Shown here piece after piece: positions 16,622-24,722 of a stretch of 64,000 bases of DNA. Source of the stretch: an uncultured Tenacibaculum sp. (lineage in GTDB: Bacteria; Bacteroidota; Bacteroidia; Flavobacteriales; Flavobacteriaceae); NCBI RefSeq assembly GCF_947494125.1, contig NZ_CANLTU010000013.1, forward strand, positions 18,035 through 82,034, read 5' to 3'. The notes under the pieces were generated by a model. It searched no databases. It saw only the letters and a program-made list of their open reading frames with translations, and was not told the origin of the DNA. Positions within the stretch are counted from its first letter, which is position 1. Each line of letters starts with the position of its first letter. The translations under genes were made by a program, and so were the position numbers.

Positions 16622-17734
16622 TTGGCAGGAATTTACCTACATATCCCGTTTTGTAAGCAAGCATGTTATTATTGTGATTTTCATTTTTCTACATCATTAA
16701 AAAAGAAGGAAGAATTAATTACTTGCATGGTAAAAGAATTGGAGATTCGAAAAGAAGAGTTAGCCAAAGAAACTATAGAGACCATTTATCTTGGAGGCGG
16801 AACTCCGTCTTTGTTGTCTGCCAAAGAAATTGAATTACTATTACATACAATACATCAAAATTATAAAGTAACAGAGCATCCAGAAATTACTTTAGAAGCA
16901 AATCCAGATGATTTAACGGAAGCTAAAATTTTAGAATTAGCAGAATCGCCAGTAAATAGGTTAAGTGTAGGTGTGCAATCTTTTTTTGAAGAAGATTTAA
17001 AAAGTATGAATCGCGCACATAATTCAGAGGAAGCAAAAAAATGTTTGTCTATGGCAATTCGTTATTTCGATAATATTACAATCGATCTAATTTACGGAGT
17101 TCCAAATATGAGTAACGAACGCTGGAAAGAGAATTTACAAATAGCCTTTGATTTTGGAATCAATCATATATCAAGTTATGCCTTAACGGTAGAACCAAAA
17201 ACTGTTTTAGATAGTTTTGTGAAGAATGGAAAATACCCAGCACCAGATGAGGTAGAAGCAAAAGAGCATTTTGATATTTTAATGGAAGAAACAGCTAAAA
17301 ACGGATTTGTACATTATGAAATATCAAATTTTGGAAAACCTACATATTTTTCAAAGCACAATACCTCTTATTGGCTAGGAAAGAAATATATTGGGGTAGG
17401 TCCATCGGCACATTCGTTTAATGAAACGCATAGAAGTTGGAATGTATCTAACAATGCTAAATATATAAAAGAACTTCAGTTAGGGAAGTTGCCTAATGAG
17501 AAAGAGGAGTTAACTAAAGAAGATCGATTTAATGAATATTTAATGACAGGCTTACGAACCATTTGGGGGGTGTCTTTAGAAAAAATAGAACCTGTTTTTA
17601 AAGAACAATTGTTAGTTTCGTCAGAGAAATTTATAAAACAAGGGTTGTTAGTAATAGAAAATAACATCTTAAAAACAACACAGAAAGGAAAGTTTTTAGC
17701 AGATGGATTGGCTTCCGAATTATTTATAGTTTAA
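16622..17734 (+). CDS. hemW: Radical SAM heme chaperone HemW
   Basis: 370 residues. The iron-sulfur cluster motif is at the very N-terminus: HIPFCKQACYYCDF (residues 7-20), C-x3-C-x2-C, with the Tyr-Cys-Asp-Phe of HemW rather than the C-x-C of HemN. ETIYLGGGTPSLL (about 54-66), NPDDLT and LSVGVQSF follow as in the family. HemW binds heme and delivers it to target proteins; older annotations call it an oxygen-independent coproporphyrinogen oxidase. Translation probably starts at TTG (16622), one base after the KAP gene stop, which implies coupling. The cyclase gene follows after 9 bases. Confidence 0.92.
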   Translation: MAGIYLHIPFCKQACYYCDFHFSTSLKKKEELITCMVKELEIRKEELAKETIETIYLGGGTPSLLSAKEIELLLHTIHQNYKVTEHPEITLEANPDDLTEAKILELAESPVNRLSVGVQSFFEEDLKSMNRAHNSEEAKKCLSMAIRYFDNITIDLIYGVPNMSNERWKENLQIAFDFGINHISSYALTVEPKTVLDSFVKNGKYPAPDEVEAKEHFDILMEETAKNGFVHYEISNFGKPTYFSKHNTSYWLGKKYIGVGPSAHSFNETHRSWNVSNNAKYIKELQLGKLPNEKEELTKEDRFNEYLMTGLRTIWGVSLEKIEPVFKEQLLVSSEKFIKQGLLVIENNILKTTQKGKFLADGLASELFIV

Positions 17735-17743
17735 AACAGAATT

Positions 17744-18496
17744 ATGATTGCAGAAATACAACACAAATCAGGAAAGTATCAAATAGATTTCTCAAAACCA
17801 TTGGATATATCAATACCAATAGATGTAACTAAAGAGAGTATAAATGCTTGGTATTTGGAAGAACCAGAAATTTCGCCTGTAAAGTCAGGAGATTGGACAG
17901 GTAGTGTTGCACAAGGAGCCGATGTTAATTTTAATAATATAGCATTTAATCCACATGCACATATAACACACACCGAATGTGTAGGGCATATAACAAAAGA
18001 AGTGCATTCAATAAATAAAAATTTAAAACAGTTTTTCTTTTTGGCAGAAGTGATAACTGTAGCGCCAGAATTACAAGCTAATGAAGATTTATTAATTACT
18101 AAAAAACAGGTACAAGAAGCATTAGGAAATAAAGAAAGAGAAGCGGTTGTAATTAGAACCTTGCCTAATTTATTAGATAAAAAATCGAAACGTTATTCAA
18201 ATACAAATCCGCCATACTTAGCAGAAGAAGCTGCAGTTTATTTAAGGGGAAATAATATAGAACATTTGTTAATAGATTTGCCTTCTGTAGATAAAGAAAA
18301 AGATGAAGGAAAATTGTTAGCACACAATGCTTTTTGGAATACTAAAGAAGAGTTAAGAATGGGAGCTACAATTACAGAGTTCATATTTGTACCGAATGCT
18401 ATAAAAGATGGTACTTATTTTTTAAACTTAATGGTAGCTCCTTTTGAAAACGATGCCAGTCCAAGTAAACCAGTTTTGTATAAAATCGTAAAGTAG
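17744..18496 (+). CDS. Cyclase family protein (kynurenine-formamidase-like)
   Basis: 250 residues. The family's metal site is visible in NPHAHITHTECVGHI (about 69-83), the counterpart of the HxGTHxDxPxH motif, with a further conserved region near 170 (PYLAEEAAVYL). Members hydrolyse cyclic or amide substrates, the best known being N-formylkynurenine. Substrate here is unknown. No signal peptide, so cytoplasmic. It lies 9 bases after hemW and ends the ruvC-KAP-hemW-cyclase run. Confidence 0.8.
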   Translation: MIAEIQHKSGKYQIDFSKPLDISIPIDVTKESINAWYLEEPEISPVKSGDWTGSVAQGADVNFNNIAFNPHAHITHTECVGHITKEVHSINKNLKQFFFLAEVITVAPELQANEDLLITKKQVQEALGNKEREAVVIRTLPNLLDKKSKRYSNTNPPYLAEEAAVYLRGNNIEHLLIDLPSVDKEKDEGKLLAHNAFWNTKEELRMGATITEFIFVPNAIKDGTYFLNLMVAPFENDASPSKPVLYKIVK

Positions 18497-18818
18497 TAGG
18501 TTTAGCGATTTAATAAAAATAGAATAATGCGATAACGGTTTTAAGGTTATTAATATTTTTTAAAGTCTTTATAAATGTTTCTTTTTAGTGACCTCTATCT
18601 GTTCGGCGAGATTTACTTTATGTTTCATTTATACTTCAAAGATAGTATAGCATTGTAAAAAATAAATCTGATTTAAGGTTAAGCGTATTTTTATATCGAC
18701 GAATGGTATAAATATACCTTTTAAATAAATTTAGGCTCCTTTAGAAGAAAAGAATGATACTTAGTTTTTGACTTTAAATTGTTTAGAACGAATATAAAAA
18801 TGAAATTAAAAATCTTTT
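18497..18818. other. Intergenic region, nothing recognised
   Basis: About 320 AT-rich bases between the cyclase gene and the leader unit ahead of the MFS exporter. A weak hairpin (ATAAC/GTTAT near 18531-18549, followed by ATTTTT) may end the cyclase transcript. I see no reading frame or RNA gene. Confidence 0.4.
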
Positions 18819-18850
18819 TTGTAAAACCTATTTCTTTTTTTTATAGTTTT
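18819..18850 (+). promoter_or_regulatory. Candidate promoter of the MFS leader transcript
   Basis: TTG at 18819-18821 and TAGTTTT at 18844-18850 are spaced by 22 bases, close to the Bacteroidota pattern TTG-N19-22-TAnnTTTG; the last base is T/A instead of G. Transcription would begin near 18857, just before the 25-codon frame. Confidence 0.4.
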
Positions 18851-18871
18851 ACACCTCAATTAAGAAATAAA

Positions 18872-18949
18872 ATGACAATTTTTAATACATATAAGCAGTG
18901 TAAGTCTACCGTGAGATACGGAAGATGTCGGGCTATTTATGTATTATGA
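18872..18949 (+). CDS. Candidate 25-residue leader peptide
   Basis: ATG at 18872 to TGA at 18947-18949 reads MTIFNTYKQCKSTVRYGRCR followed by AIYVL. It lies between a promoter-like site and an intrinsic terminator, all ahead of the MFS exporter gene. The codons TGT CGG GCT contain GTCGGGCT (18927-18934), which can pair with all eight bases of AGTCCGAC in the left arm of the terminator, one pair being G-U. A ribosome stalled earlier in this frame would leave that segment free to form the antiterminator. That it is translated is a hypothesis. Confidence 0.45.
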   Translation: MTIFNTYKQCKSTVRYGRCRAIYVL

Positions 18950-18989
18950 TTATTTAAATATAAAATATATCAATTATAAAAAGTCCGAC
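18927..18989 (+). promoter_or_regulatory. Candidate antiterminator pairing
   Basis: GTCGGGCT (18927-18934) is complementary, with one G-U pair, to AGTCCGAC (18982-18989) of the terminator stem. The two structures exclude each other, as in transcription attenuation. Confidence 0.45.
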
Positions 18990-19011
18990 TTCACAGTCGG
19001 ACTTTTTATTT
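18978..19011 (+). terminator. Intrinsic terminator ahead of the MFS exporter
   Basis: AAAAAGTCCGACT (18978-18990) and AGTCGGACTTTTT (18995-19007) pair perfectly over 13 bp with loop TCAC and a T-rich tail. There is no ordinary gene on the plus strand before it for 480 bases, so it ends either a small RNA or an attenuated leader. The MFS gene starts 36 bases later. Confidence 0.88.
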
Positions 19012-19046
19012 TTAAACAAATCACAAATAACTAAACCACAACAACT

Positions 19047-20258
19047 ATGAAAAAATTATATTTTAATTACTTAAACACATTTAAAGGCCTCTCTAGTGAA
19101 GTTTGGTGGCTATCTTTAATAACATTAATAAATAGAGCAGGTACAATGGTAATTCCGTTTTTATCATTGTATTTAACAAAGAGTTTGGATTTTACATTAA
19201 AAGATGTAGGATGGATAATGACTTGTTTTGGGCTAGGATCAGTAATAGGATCTTGGTTAGGAGGAAAGCTAACAGATAAAATTGGTTTTTATAAAGTGAT
19301 GAAAACTAGCTTGTTTTTAACAGGTTTGTTATTTATAGCATTACAATACATAACAACATTTACAGGATTTTGTGTAGGTATATTTTTAGTAATGTTAGTT
19401 GCCGATACTTTTAGACCTGCAATGTTTGTTGCTTTAAGTGCATATAGTAAACCAGAAAACAAAACACGTTCGGTAACCTTAATACGTTTAGCTATCAACT
19501 TAGGTTTTTCAGCAGGACCAGCAGTAGGAGGAATAATTATTACATCATTAGGATATAATGGACTGTTTTGGGTAGATGGGGTTACTTGTATTTTAGCAAC
19601 CTTTTTACTTATAAATGTTTTAAACCCTAAGAAATCAAAAGTAGTAGATGAGGTAAAAGTAGAGAATCCAGTTTCAGTTTTTTCAGATAAGGCGTTCTGG
19701 GTGTTTTTTGTAGCAATGTTTATTTTCGGATTTGTGTTCTTGCAATATTTCTCAACAATACCTTTGTATTATAAAGATGCACATCATTTGTCAGAATTAG
19801 AAATAGGGTTAATAATGGGTATGAACGGATTTTTAATTTTCATATTAGAAATGCCATTAATTAAATGGTTAGAAGAAAGTAAATATTCTAAAGAACGATT
19901 AATGTTTGTAGGGTTATTACTCACAGGAATAAGTTTTTTAGTATTAAACTTAACAGGATGGGTTGGAGTTTTAATTGTAGGAATGTTATTGATGACAATT
20001 GGAGAAATGATCGCTTTTCCGTTTTCTAACGCTTTTGTAATGGAAAGAGCAAAAAAAGGAAATCAAGGAGAGTATATGGCATATTATAGTATTGCTTTTT
20101 CTGCGGCACATATTTTCGGACATAACTCTGGAATGCAAATGGTTGATGCTTTAGGCTTCGATAACACATGGTGGGTTATTACATTAATGTCTTTAATCGG
20201 GTTGTTTTTCTTATCAATATTAATAAAAGTTATAAAAAAAGAACAAGTAAAAGCATGA
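19047..20258 (+). CDS. MFS transporter, drug-exporter type
   Basis: 403 residues with about twelve membrane segments, in the DHA1/MdtH-like group of the major facilitator superfamily. The loop 2-3 signature is seen in GSVIGSWLGGKLTDKIGFYK (about 64-83), and motif-C-like Gly/Pro pattern INLGFSAGPAVGG near 150-162. Such proteins use the proton gradient to expel drugs or metabolites from the cytoplasm; the substrate is not evident. It follows the attenuator-like leader by 36 bases, which would fit a drug-inducible pump. The VOC protein gene overlaps its stop (ATGA). Confidence 0.88.
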   Translation: MKKLYFNYLNTFKGLSSEVWWLSLITLINRAGTMVIPFLSLYLTKSLDFTLKDVGWIMTCFGLGSVIGSWLGGKLTDKIGFYKVMKTSLFLTGLLFIALQYITTFTGFCVGIFLVMLVADTFRPAMFVALSAYSKPENKTRSVTLIRLAINLGFSAGPAVGGIIITSLGYNGLFWVDGVTCILATFLLINVLNPKKSKVVDEVKVENPVSVFSDKAFWVFFVAMFIFGFVFLQYFSTIPLYYKDAHHLSELEIGLIMGMNGFLIFILEMPLIKWLEESKYSKERLMFVGLLLTGISFLVLNLTGWVGVLIVGMLLMTIGEMIAFPFSNAFVMERAKKGNQGEYMAYYSIAFSAAHIFGHNSGMQMVDALGFDNTWWVITLMSLIGLFFLSILIKVIKKEQVKA

Positions 20259-20635
20259 ACTTAAACCAAGTAACTATACCTTCAGTAAATGTAGAAGTGT
20301 CTATAGCTTTTTATCAAAAACTAGGCTTGCATCTTATAGTAGATGCAAGACCTAGATATGTTCGTTTTGAAGTTCCGGATGGAGATAGTACATTTTCAAT
20401 ACATCAAGTTGAAACTTTGCCAGAAAAAAATGGAATTGTTTTGTATTTTGAAGATGAAAATTTAGATGAGTTAGTAGAAAACCTTAAAAAGAAAGGAATT
20501 GAGTTTTTGCAACAGCCAAAAGATCAAACATGGTTATGGCGAGAAGCACATTTATTAGATCCAGATGGAAACAAACTAATTTTATTTAAAGCAGGAGAGA
20601 ATAGAAAAAATCCGCCATGGCGAATTAATAAGTAA
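20255..20635 (+). CDS. VOC family protein (glyoxalase/bleomycin-resistance fold)
   Basis: 126 residues from the ATG at 20255, which overlaps the exporter stop codon as ATGA. A longer frame upstream lies inside the exporter gene and is not credible. One VOC module: NLNQVTIPSVNVEVSIAFYQ (residues 2-21), then FEVPDGDSTFSIH, and a C-terminal EAHLLDPDGNKLILFK (about 98-113) with the metal-ligand Glu/His positions. Members include glyoxalases and drug-binding resistance proteins. Translational coupling to an exporter suggests a joint role in resistance or detoxification, but this is inferred. Confidence 0.85.
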   Translation: MNLNQVTIPSVNVEVSIAFYQKLGLHLIVDARPRYVRFEVPDGDSTFSIHQVETLPEKNGIVLYFEDENLDELVENLKKKGIEFLQQPKDQTWLWREAHLLDPDGNKLILFKAGENRKNPPWRINK

Positions 20636-20660
20636 TCAAAAATTTTATATTTGATTTTTT
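20634..20660 (+). terminator. Terminator or promoter before the MazG-like gene
   Basis: AATCAAA and TTTGATT (20634-20640 and 20650-20656) pair, followed by a T-run. The same stretch contains TATATTTG (20646-20653), a good -7 box for the next gene. Both readings may be true. Confidence 0.5.
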
Positions 20661-20681
20661 AAAAATGTCAAAACAAAACAA

Positions 20682-21008
20682 ATGAATATACAAGACGCTC
20701 AAAAACAAGTTGACGATTGGATTAAAAATCATGGCGTTCGTTATTTTAACGAATTAACAAACATGGCACAATTAACAGAAGAAGTTGGTGAAGTAGCAAG
20801 AATTATTGCGCGTCGTTATGGCGAGCAAAGTGAAAAAGAGAGCGATAAAAATAAAAATTTAGGAGAAGAGTTGGCAGATGTAATGTTTGTTGTTTTATGT
20901 TTAGCAAACCAAACAGGAGTAAATTTACAAGAAGCTTTTGATAAGAAGTTAGATATAAAAACAAAACGCGATCATGATCGTCATCATAATAATGAAAAAC
21001 TAAAATAA
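20682..21008 (+). CDS. MazG-like nucleotide pyrophosphohydrolase
   Basis: 108 residues. The MazG/all-alpha NTP pyrophosphatase motifs are visible: LTEEVGEVARIIARR (about 30-44) gives the ExxE pair and LGEELADVMFVVLCLA (about 66-81) the ExxD pair that bind Mg2+. Such enzymes clean the nucleotide pool by splitting NTPs or dNTPs to monophosphate and pyrophosphate. The single short domain is typical of this subfamily. The small membrane protein gene starts at the base after its stop. Confidence 0.9.
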   Translation: MNIQDAQKQVDDWIKNHGVRYFNELTNMAQLTEEVGEVARIIARRYGEQSEKESDKNKNLGEELADVMFVVLCLANQTGVNLQEAFDKKLDIKTKRDHDRHHNNEKLK

Positions 21009-21257
21009 ATGAGTTTCGGTAAGAATATACAAAAGGGAATTTTCTGGATTAATGTTTTAAAGGTAAGTATTCCATTCTTAATTTTTGTAACACTATTTTC
21101 ATTAATAGTAAATAGTGGAGGAGCCTTGTTTACTTTAGATTTTGAAACAGTAAATACTATTAATTTTTCAGAAAATAAATGGGTCCGTTTTTGGCTTACA
21201 AAATTAACAGTTAGTGTTTTGTATGGAATGTATATAGTAAATAAAAAAATGAAATAG
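21009..21257 (+). CDS. Small membrane protein, unknown
   Basis: 82 residues. Two hydrophobic segments are seen, about 14-30 (INVLKVSIPFLIFVTLF) and a weaker one near 60-78. No family recognised. The ATG directly follows the MazG-like stop and aroA starts 5 bases after it, so it belongs to a tight plus-strand run and is likely a real gene. Confidence 0.65.
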   Translation: MSFGKNIQKGIFWINVLKVSIPFLIFVTLFSLIVNSGGALFTLDFETVNTINFSENKWVRFWLTKLTVSVLYGMYIVNKKMK

Positions 21258-21262
21258 TTTGT

Positions 21263-22495
21263 ATGAACTTACATCTAAAAACCAAAGAGAATAATAAAAT
21301 AGCATCAGAAATAACAATTTCGGGTTCAAAAAGTGAATCCAATAGACTGCTAATTTTACAACAATTATTTCCAAGTATTGCTATAGATAATTTATCAGAT
21401 TCAGATGATACACATCATTTACAAGAAGCATTATCTTCTACAAATGAAATAGCAGATATAGGACATGCAGGAACAGCAATGCGTTTCTTAACAGCTTTCT
21501 TTGCAACTCAAGAAGGGAGTGTGAAGGTTTTACAAGGATCAGAAAGAATGCACAATCGTCCAATAGAAATATTGGTAGAAGCACTTCGTAGTTTAGGAGC
21601 GGATATTGAGTATCTTCAAAAAGAAGGATATCCACCAATAAAAATTACAGGTAAAAAATTAGTGAAAAATAAAGTATCTATAAATGGAAATGTGAGTAGT
21701 CAATACATTTCAGCATTAATGTTAATAGCTTCAAGTCTTGAAAACGGATTAGAAATTCAATTAGAAGGAAAAATAACTTCAGTTCCATATATAAAAATGA
21801 CTTTAACGTTGTTGCATCAAATAGGTGTTGAAGCAAGTTTTGAAGGAAACATTATTAGTATTAAGTCGAAAGAAGATATTCAGCCTCAAAATATAACTGT
21901 AGAATCTGATTGGAGTTCCGCTTCTTATTTTTATTCATTAATAGCTTTGAGTGAAATAGGTTCTTCAGTAAAATTGTCGGCATATAAGCAAGATAGTTTA
22001 CAGGGAGATAGTTGTTTGGCTAGAATTTATAGGCACTTTGGAGTTATAACAGTGTTTGAAGAAAATTCAATTACTTTAACTAAAGAGAAAGAAACTAGTT
22101 CTGAAATCCTAACAGAAGATTTAAAAAACGCACCAGACATAGCACAAACAATAGCGGTAACTAGTTTTGGTTTAGGATTAGCGTGTGATTTAACAGGTTT
22201 ACATACTTTAAAAATAAAAGAAACAGACAGATTAGAAGCTTTAAAAGAAGAGTTAACTAAATTAGGAGCAGATATTACAGTAACTAACGAAAGTTTACAT
22301 TTAAAAGCATCGGAAAAGACAAATGAGAATGTTTCAATAGCAACATATAATGACCATAGAATGGCAATGGCATTTGCTCCTTTAGCATTAAAAATACCCA
22401 TTACTATTTTAGAAGCTGAAGTAGTAACAAAGTCATACAGAAACTTTTGGAAAGACATGAAGCAAGTAGGTATAAAAACAGTAGAAGTAAAATAA
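21263..22495 (+). CDS. aroA: 3-phosphoshikimate 1-carboxyvinyltransferase (EPSP synthase)
   Basis: 410 residues. The enzyme joins phosphoenolpyruvate and shikimate-3-phosphate in the sixth step of the shikimate pathway. Substrate motifs are visible: GSKSESNRLLIL (about 21-32), DIGHAGTAMRFLTA (about 60-73), ETDRLEALKEEL near 320 and YNDHRMAMAFA near 358. In the second motif the usual Asn of GNAGT is His (GHAGT). It is somewhat shorter than enterobacterial AroA, as usual in flavobacteria. It is coupled to the small gene upstream; queA follows after a promoter. Confidence 0.93.
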   Translation: MNLHLKTKENNKIASEITISGSKSESNRLLILQQLFPSIAIDNLSDSDDTHHLQEALSSTNEIADIGHAGTAMRFLTAFFATQEGSVKVLQGSERMHNRPIEILVEALRSLGADIEYLQKEGYPPIKITGKKLVKNKVSINGNVSSQYISALMLIASSLENGLEIQLEGKITSVPYIKMTLTLLHQIGVEASFEGNIISIKSKEDIQPQNITVESDWSSASYFYSLIALSEIGSSVKLSAYKQDSLQGDSCLARIYRHFGVITVFEENSITLTKEKETSSEILTEDLKNAPDIAQTIAVTSFGLGLACDLTGLHTLKIKETDRLEALKEELTKLGADITVTNESLHLKASEKTNENVSIATYNDHRMAMAFAPLALKIPITILEAEVVTKSYRNFWKDMKQVGIKTVEVK

Positions 22496-22507
22496 ACAGT
22501 AAATCAC

Positions 22508-22539
22508 TTGACAAGGCCTATGTCGAAATTGTATATTTG
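22508..22539 (+). promoter_or_regulatory. queA promoter
   Basis: TTG (22508-22510), 21 bases, then TATATTTG (22532-22539): a full match to the Bacteroidota TTG/TAnnTTTG pattern. The leader before the queA ATG would be about 17-20 bases. Confidence 0.7.
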
Positions 22540-22562
22540 CCCACGTTTAGAAAATATAATCG

Positions 22563-23612
22563 ATGAAATTATCAAATTTTAGTTTTGAATTGCCCGAAGA
22601 ACTATTGGCAGAGTACCCATCAGAGCATAGAGATGAGTCACGTTTAATGGTGTTACATAGAGATACTCAAAAAATTGAACATAAAAAGTTTAAAGACTTA
22701 ATCAATTATTTTGATGAAGGAGATGTAATGATGTTGAACAATACAAAAGTGTTTCCAGCTCGTATGTTTGGGAATAAAGAAAAAACTGGAGCTCGTATTG
22801 AAGTATTTTTATTACGTGAATTGAATGCTGAAAATCGCTTATGGGATGTATTAGTAGATCCAGCTAGAAAAATTAGAATTGGAAATAAGTTATTCTTTGG
22901 CGACGATGAAAATCTAGTAGCTGAAGTTATTGATAATACAACATCAAGAGGAAGAACATTGCGCTTTTTATTTGATGGGCCGTACGAAGAGTTTAGAGAG
23001 AAATTAATAAAATTAGGTGAAACACCATTACCTAAATATATTAAGCGTGAAGTAGAGCCATCGGACGAAGATCGTTACCAAACAATTTTTGCAAAGCATG
23101 AAGGAGCTGTAGCGGCACCAACAGCAGGATTACACTTTTCTAAACATTTAATGAAGCGTTTAGAAATTAAAGGAATTGATTTTGCAGAAACTACATTACA
23201 TGTAGGTTTAGGTACTTTTAACCCAGTAGAGGTTGAAGATTTATCGAAGCATAAAATGGATTCTGAGAAAATAATAGTATCTCAAGACAGTGCGGATATG
23301 GTAAACAATGCCATGGTAAAGAAAAAAAGGATATGTGCAGTTGGAACAACTGTAATGAGAACAGTAGAATCGTCAGTATCTTCAAAAAACAAGTTAAATT
23401 CATATGAAGGATGGACTAATAAATTTATTTTTCCTCCTTACGATTTTAGCATTGCAAATTGTATGATAACAAATTTTCATACACCAAAATCAACATTATT
23501 AATGATGGTTTCTGCATTTGCAGGTCATGATTTTATGATGGAAGCATACCAAGAAGCAATTAAAGAGAAATATAAATTTTACTCGTATGGAGATGCGATG
23601 TTAATTTTATAA
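22563..23612 (+). CDS. queA: S-adenosylmethionine:tRNA ribosyltransferase-isomerase
   Basis: 349 residues, full length. QueA transfers and rearranges the ribosyl part of S-adenosylmethionine onto 7-aminomethyl-7-deazaguanine in tRNA, giving epoxyqueuosine at the wobble position. Typical features are the N-terminal [20 protein letters not shown] (residues 8-27), [14 protein letters not shown] (about 53-66), [10 protein letters not shown] near 181 and [17 protein letters not shown] near 303. It is transcribed alone from the promoter at 22508-22539 and ends at a strong terminator (23634-23663). Confidence 0.95.
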   Translation: MKLSNFSFELPEELLAEYPSEHRDESRLMVLHRDTQKIEHKKFKDLINYFDEGDVMMLNNTKVFPARMFGNKEKTGARIEVFLLRELNAENRLWDVLVDPARKIRIGNKLFFGDDENLVAEVIDNTTSRGRTLRFLFDGPYEEFREKLIKLGETPLPKYIKREVEPSDEDRYQTIFAKHEGAVAAPTAGLHFSKHLMKRLEIKGIDFAETTLHVGLGTFNPVEVEDLSKHKMDSEKIIVSQDSADMVNNAMVKKKRICAVGTTVMRTVESSVSSKNKLNSYEGWTNKFIFPPYDFSIANCMITNFHTPKSTLLMMVSAFAGHDFMMEAYQEAIKEKYKFYSYGDAMLIL

Positions 23613-23633
23613 AAATAGAATAAAACTAAAATC

Positions 23634-23663
23634 AAAACCTCACAAGACTACTTGTGAGGTTTT
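23634..23663 (+). terminator. queA terminator
   Basis: AAAACCTCACAAG and CTTGTGAGGTTTT pair perfectly over 13 bp around ACTA. It rules out the longer rlmN start at 23654, which would lie in the stem. Confidence 0.9.
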
Positions 23664-23666
23664 GTG

Positions 23667-23674
23667 TATTTTTG
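23667..23674 (+). promoter_or_regulatory. rlmN promoter -7 box, probably leaderless
   Basis: TATTTTTG ends only 6 bases before the rlmN ATG at 23681. With the usual distance from this box to the start of transcription, the mRNA would begin at or next to the ATG. Confidence 0.5.
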
Positions 23675-23680
23675 TACCCG

Positions 23681-24721
23681 ATGAAAGTGAAGAAAAGAGA
23701 CATACGTGCATTAACAAAAGAAGAGCTTCGTGATTTTTTTGTTAAAAATGGAGATAAAGCATTTAGAGGGAATCAAGTGTATGAATGGTTGTGGCATAAA
23801 TCGGCACATTCATTTGATGATATGACAAGTTTATCAAAGGTAACACGTCAAATGCTAGATGAGAATTTTGTGATTAACCATATAGAGGTTGATGACATGC
23901 AACGTAGTAAAGATGGGACAGTAAAAAATGCAGTTCGTTTACACGATGGTCTTGTGGTGGAATCGGTTTTAATACCAACAAAAACAAGAACAACGGCGTG
24001 TGTTTCAAGTCAAGTAGGATGTAGTTTAGATTGTAAGTTCTGTGCAACTGCAAGACTTAAAAGAATGCGTAATTTAAATCCAGATGAGATTTATGATCAA
24101 GTAGCAGCCATAAACAAAGAAAGTTTATTATACTATAATAGAAAACTTTCAAATATTGTGTTTATGGGAATGGGAGAGCCTTTGATGAATTATAATAATG
24201 TAATTAAGTCAATTGATAAAATTACTTCCCCAGAAGGTTTAGGGATGTCACCTAAGCGTATTACTGTATCTACATCAGGAGTGCCTAAAATAATAAAGAA
24301 AATGGCAGATGATGAGGTGAAATTTAATTTAGCAGTTTCATTGCATTCGGCAATAGATGAGGTGCGCACATCAATTATGCCTTTTAATGCAACTTTTCCT
24401 TTGAAAGATTTAAAAGAAGCATTGGAATATTGGTATGAGAAAACCGAAAGAATGATTACTTACGAATATGTTGTTTGGGGAGGAATAAACGACAGGAAAG
24501 AAGATATTAATGCTTTAATAAAATTTTGCAGTTATGTGCCATGTAAAGTTAATTTAATAGAATACAATCCTATTGATGATGGCGAATTCCAACAAGCAAG
24601 TCCAGCAGCAATAAATAATTATATTTCAAATTTAGAAATGCATGATATTGTTGTAAACGTACGTCGTTCTAGAGGAAAAGATATAGATGCAGCTTGTGGT
24701 CAATTAGCAAATAAATCATAA
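23681..24721 (+). CDS. rlmN: 23S rRNA A2503 / tRNA C2-methyltransferase RlmN
   Basis: 346 residues from the ATG at 23681; an in-frame start at 23654 lies inside the terminator stem and is rejected. This radical SAM enzyme methylates C2 of A2503 in 23S rRNA and of A37 in some tRNAs. The cluster motif CSLDCKFCAT (about 113-122) is C-x3-C-x2-C. NIVFMGMGEPLMNYNNV follows near 160, and the C-terminal DAACGQL near 338 holds the Cys that forms the methyl-intermediate link. Its 3' end abuts the next gene, separated by one base. Confidence 0.95.
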   Translation: MKVKKRDIRALTKEELRDFFVKNGDKAFRGNQVYEWLWHKSAHSFDDMTSLSKVTRQMLDENFVINHIEVDDMQRSKDGTVKNAVRLHDGLVVESVLIPTKTRTTACVSSQVGCSLDCKFCATARLKRMRNLNPDEIYDQVAAINKESLLYYNRKLSNIVFMGMGEPLMNYNNVIKSIDKITSPEGLGMSPKRITVSTSGVPKIIKKMADDEVKFNLAVSLHSAIDEVRTSIMPFNATFPLKDLKEALEYWYEKTERMITYEYVVWGGINDRKEDINALIKFCSYVPCKVNLIEYNPIDDGEFQQASPAAINNYISNLEMHDIVVNVRRSRGKDIDAACGQLANKS

Positions 24722-24722
24722 C

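Noticed and set aside
20168..20254. Longer VOC protein start inside the exporter gene
   Set aside because: The ATG overlapping the exporter stop (ATGA) gives a normal family length; the longer form would overlap by about 90 bases.
23654..23680. Longer rlmN start at 23654
   Set aside because: It lies inside the right arm of the queA terminator and upstream of the rlmN promoter box.
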